7,610 nt of DNA from Clostridiales bacterium UBA7044 (lineage in GTDB: Bacteria > Bacillota > Clostridia > Oscillospirales > Oscillospiraceae): the NCBI GenBank assembly GCA_002493965.1, contig DLAP01000026.1:3741-11350 (forward strand), read 5' to 3'. This document shows positions 5,542 through 7,610 of this stretch, in pieces (position 1 is the first letter of the stretch; every line of letters starts with the position of its first letter). Both the position numbers and the translations under genes were made by a program. The notes under the pieces were generated by a model. It saw nothing but the letters and a program-made list of their open reading frames with translations. It had not been told where the DNA came from and searched no databases.

Positions 5542-7293
5542 AGACGATTTTTAACGGCGCTGACGGTGTGCCTGCTGCTGGTGTGCGGCGGCCTGTGGCC
5601 CAGCGCTTTGGCGGACAGCGCTGCCTCCGGCGTGGACATGGCCTGTACCGTCAACGCAAGCGGCGACTGCTATGTGACCATGACCGTCATGCTTCGGCTG
5701 GAGGCCGTCCGGGATCAGATGACCTTCCCTCTGCCCCTGGAAGCGAAAAATATCGCCTTGAACGGCACTTCCATTTCCGCCAGCCGCTCCGGTTCTGTCC
5801 AGGTGGTGGACATCAGCCGGATCACCCGGGGCTATGTGGGAGAGGCTTCCCTCCGCTTTGAATACACCATCCCCCAGGCGGTGAAGGTGGTGCGGGAGGA
5901 CAGCGCTTACGCCAAGAAGAAAGATTTGCAGCTGACCCTGCCCATGCTCAGCGGCTTTGAACTGCCAATTGAAAACCTGAATTTCACCATTACCATGCCC
6001 ACCAGCGGCGAGTTTCTCCCCCGGTGGAGCAGCATTTACCGGCAGGAGAGCATCGCCTCCGACCTGCGCATTGTCACTTCCGGCAGCCAGATCATCGGCT
6101 CCAGCACCACCACACTGAACGACCACGAGAGCATGACCATGACCATGGTGGTGCCAAAAGAGATGTTCCCCACGGTCAGCACCTCCTTCCGGGAGGGAAA
6201 TCCGGAGGTCATTCCCATGGGGGTCTGCGCCGGACTGGGCCTTGTGTACTGGCTGGTGTTCCTGTTCAATCTGCCCATGGTGCCCGCCCGCACCACCACG
6301 GCCCCGGAGGGCATCACCGCCGGAGAGCTGGGCAGCCATCTGACCCTGGCCGGGGCGGACCTGACAGGGATGGTGTTCTCCTGGGCCCAGCTTGGGTATC
6401 TTCTGATCCGGGTGGACGGCGGCAAGGTGCTTCTGAAAAAGCGGATGGAGATGGGCAACGAGCGCAGTGCCTTTGAAAACAAGGTTTTCCGGCTGCTCTT
6501 TGGAAACCGCACCACGGTGGATGCCACCGGCAACGGCTACGCAGTGCTGTGCGGCAAGGTGGGGACCATGGTTCCCGGGGAAAAGACCATGCACAAGGGC
6601 ACCTCCGGCAACGGCAGGGTATTCCGGGGCCTGATGTGTCTGACCCAGATGTTCTGCGGGATCTGCGTGGCCATGAACCTCAGCGAAAATGCGGTTTTAT
6701 CCACCATGATGGCGGTGATTCTGGGCCTGTTCGGGCTGGTTTCCGCCTGGCTGATCCAGGCAATCGCCTACCGGACCCATCTGCGGGGCAAGGTGCCCGT
6801 GCTGATCGGCCTGGGCTGTGTACTGGTGTGGGCCCTGCTGGGCTTCCTTTGCGGCCAGAACGTGATTGTTCTGATTTCCACCCTGGGCCAGCTTCTGGCG
6901 GGGTATTTTGCCGCCTATGGCGGGCGGCGAAGCGACCTGGGCCGCCACGACGCGTCCCTGGTGCTGGGCCTGAGGCGGTATGTGAAGAGACTGCCCCGGA
7001 ACCAGGTGGGCAGGCTCTTGAGCATTGACCCGGACTACTTTTATAATCTGGCTCCCTATGCGCTGGCTCTGGGGGTGCTGAAGCCCTTTGGCCGGGCCTT
7101 TGGCCGCCGGAAGCTGGAGCCGTGTCCCTATCTCATGACCGCCGTCCAGGGCAAGGGCACAGGAGAGGACTGGGCCAGACGGATCATTGAGGTGGCGGAT
7201 AAGATGGACGCCAAGGCCCGGAGAATGCAGGTGGAGAAGCTGATTCCGGTGGAGCTGCCAAAAATTACCATTGAGAGGCAGACGAGAAGATAA
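5539..7293 (+). CDS. DUF2207-type predicted membrane protein
   Basis: A 584-residue protein of unknown function. I start at the TTG at 5539, because GGGAGGGAG (5525-5533) lies five bases upstream and the product then begins MRRFLTALTVCLLLVCGGLW, a signal peptide with a likely cleavage after PSALA (25). An upstream in-frame ATG at 5386 precedes the promoter and one at 5515 lacks a ribosome site. Residues 26-225 form a beta-rich extracellular part; about 228-249 is a membrane helix. Residues 255-345 are cytosolic, with GYLLIRVDGGKVLLKK...SAFENKVFRLLFG recalling the DUF2207 winged-helix-like segment. Further helices lie near 361-380, 384-410, 418-438 and 441-460. The C-terminal DPDYFYNLAPYALALGV (497-513) is the family's most recognisable motif. 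It is divergent from eut and has no evident tie to ethanolamine use. Confidence 0.82.
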   Translation: MRRFLTALTVCLLLVCGGLWPSALADSAASGVDMACTVNASGDCYVTMTVMLRLEAVRDQMTFPLPLEAKNIALNGTSISASRSGSVQVVDISRITRGYVGEASLRFEYTIPQAVKVVREDSAYAKKKDLQLTLPMLSGFELPIENLNFTITMPTSGEFLPRWSSIYRQESIASDLRIVTSGSQIIGSSTTTLNDHESMTMTMVVPKEMFPTVSTSFREGNPEVIPMGVCAGLGLVYWLVFLFNLPMVPARTTTAPEGITAGELGSHLTLAGADLTGMVFSWAQLGYLLIRVDGGKVLLKKRMEMGNERSAFENKVFRLLFGNRTTVDATGNGYAVLCGKVGTMVPGEKTMHKGTSGNGRVFRGLMCLTQMFCGICVAMNLSENAVLSTMMAVILGLFGLVSAWLIQAIAYRTHLRGKVPVLIGLGCVLVWALLGFLCGQNVIVLISTLGQLLAGYFAAYGGRRSDLGRHDASLVLGLRRYVKRLPRNQVGRLLSIDPDYFYNLAPYALALGVLKPFGRAFGRRKLEPCPYLMTAVQGKGTGEDWARRIIEVADKMDAKARRMQVEKLIPVELPKITIERQTRR

Positions 7294-7340
7294 TTGGCTC
7301 TATGTCGATAGTTGGGGCGGAGGAAAAAACAGATCATTAT

Positions 7341-7374
7341 AATTTGTGCCGCAGAAGAATCTGCGGCACGAATT
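7341..7374 (+). terminator. Intrinsic terminator after the DUF2207 gene
   Basis: GTGCCGCAGA (7346-7355), loop AGAA, TCTGCGGCAC (7360-7369) form a perfect 10-bp stem. Flanking AATTT and GAATT extend it to 15 bp with one G-T pair, ending in TTTT. It lies about 50 bases after the stop codon. The A/T-rich flanks on both sides mean that it could work in either direction. Confidence 0.8.
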
Positions 7375-7459
7375 TTATGTATGGCAGAAGAGAATCCCAT
7401 TTCCGGAATTCAGTAGATAGCTTTTTCCGCGCTTCTGTTCTAACTCAAAAATCACAGAA

Positions 7460-7485
7460 ATGGCAGCGCCGTTAGGCGCTGCCAT
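7460..7485. terminator. Strong hairpin, possible terminator for a gene entering from the right
   Basis: ATGGCAGCGCC (7460-7470), loop GTTA, GGCGCTGCCAT (7475-7485) make a perfect 11-bp stem. No T-run follows on the plus strand. On the minus strand it is followed by a broken T-rich tract ending in GATTTTTGAG, so it may end a minus-strand transcript arriving from beyond the window. It could also be part of a repeat. Confidence 0.5.
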
Positions 7486-7514
7486 AGCGTGTCAAAAAAG
7501 TCTCCATAGAAAGC

Positions 7515-7551
7515 TGTCATTGCGAACCATGCCGCAGCATGGTGTGGCAAT
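7515..7551. repeat. REP-like hairpin repeat (TGTCATTGCGAACC type)
   Basis: An inner perfect 7-bp stem ACCATGC (7526-7532), loop CGCA, GCATGGT (7537-7543) is enclosed by an outer stem ATTGC (7519-7523) with GCAAT (7547-7551), separated by a GA/GTG internal loop. The flanks TGTCATTGCGA and TGTGGCAATCCC match, from memory, a dispersed intergenic repeat of Clostridia. Confidence 0.7.
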
Positions 7552-7580
7552 CCCCCAGAATTACAAAAGTATCCCACCTT

Positions 7581-7609
7581 AATTTCCTGCGCACTGGCTC
7601 AGAATGACA
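7581..7609. repeat. 29-base direct repeat, right copy
   Basis: It matches 11-39 at 28 of 29 bases in the same orientation and stops one base short of the window edge. Together with 7515-7551 it forms a small repeat cluster. Confidence 0.8.
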
Positions 7610-7610
7610 T

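Larger units (their letters stand above)
7294..7610. other. Gene-free 317-base right end: terminators and repeats
   Basis: No plausible coding region was seen on either strand. The stretch holds, in order, a terminator hairpin (7341-7374), an AT-rich unique part (7375-7459), a second strong hairpin (7460-7485), a REP-like hairpin repeat (7515-7551) and the right copy of the 29-base direct repeat (7581-7609). Confidence 0.7.

Noticed and set aside
5551..6594. Minus-strand open frame (347 codons) opposite the DUF2207 gene
   Set aside because: The composition is His/Gly/Gln-rich with no motifs, no ribosome site was seen, and it is antisense to a gene with signal peptide, promoter and terminator.
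11..7609. CRISPR array or composite transposon suggested by repeats
   Set aside because: There are only two widely separated copies of the 29-mer, no spaced array, and no transposase or integrase in the window.

Overview
The window looks like part of a GC-rich, low-GC-phylum (Bacillota) gut-type genome, most likely a member of the Oscillospiraceae. That placement is an inference. It rests on the strong AGGAGG-type ribosome sites, the GTG and TTG starts, and several short hairpin repeats in the spacers (the 'TGTCATTCTGAGCC', 'TGTCATTGCGAACC' and 'CCTTCCCC-AAA-GGGGAAGG' types), which I recall as common in that group.

An ethanolamine-utilisation (eut) operon on the minus strand fills positions 5311 down to 107. 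In transcription order it holds an EutG-like iron alcohol dehydrogenase, eutA (reactivase of ethanolamine ammonia-lyase), eutC (lyase small subunit), eutL (tandem-domain shell protein), eutM (shell protein) and eutT (cobalamin adenosyltransferase). Most junctions overlap or are only a few bases long, as in a translationally coupled operon. Two junctions are not: eutA-eutC has 51 bases and eutL-eutM has 168.

The main anomaly is that eutB, the large catalytic subunit of ethanolamine ammonia-lyase, is missing. It normally lies between eutA and eutC. Here the 51-base spacer at that point holds what looks like half of a hairpin repeat, and a fuller copy of the same repeat type supplies the last codons and stop of eutL. 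eutE is also absent from its frequent place between eutM and eutT. As it stands the locus encodes a lyase small subunit, its reactivase, a cofactor-making enzyme, two shell proteins and a terminal alcohol dehydrogenase, but not the subunit that binds and cleaves ethanolamine. Either eutB is elsewhere, the operon is decaying, or repeats have caused an assembly deletion.

On the plus strand, divergent from the operon, a 584-residue secreted-then-membrane protein of the DUF2207 type (5539-7293) has its own extended -10 promoter and a hairpin terminator. The last 317 bases contain no gene, only two strong hairpins and stacked repeats. A 29-base direct repeat (28 of 29 identical) sits near both edges of the window (11-39 and 7581-7609), so the window may be a contig whose assembly stopped at repeats.
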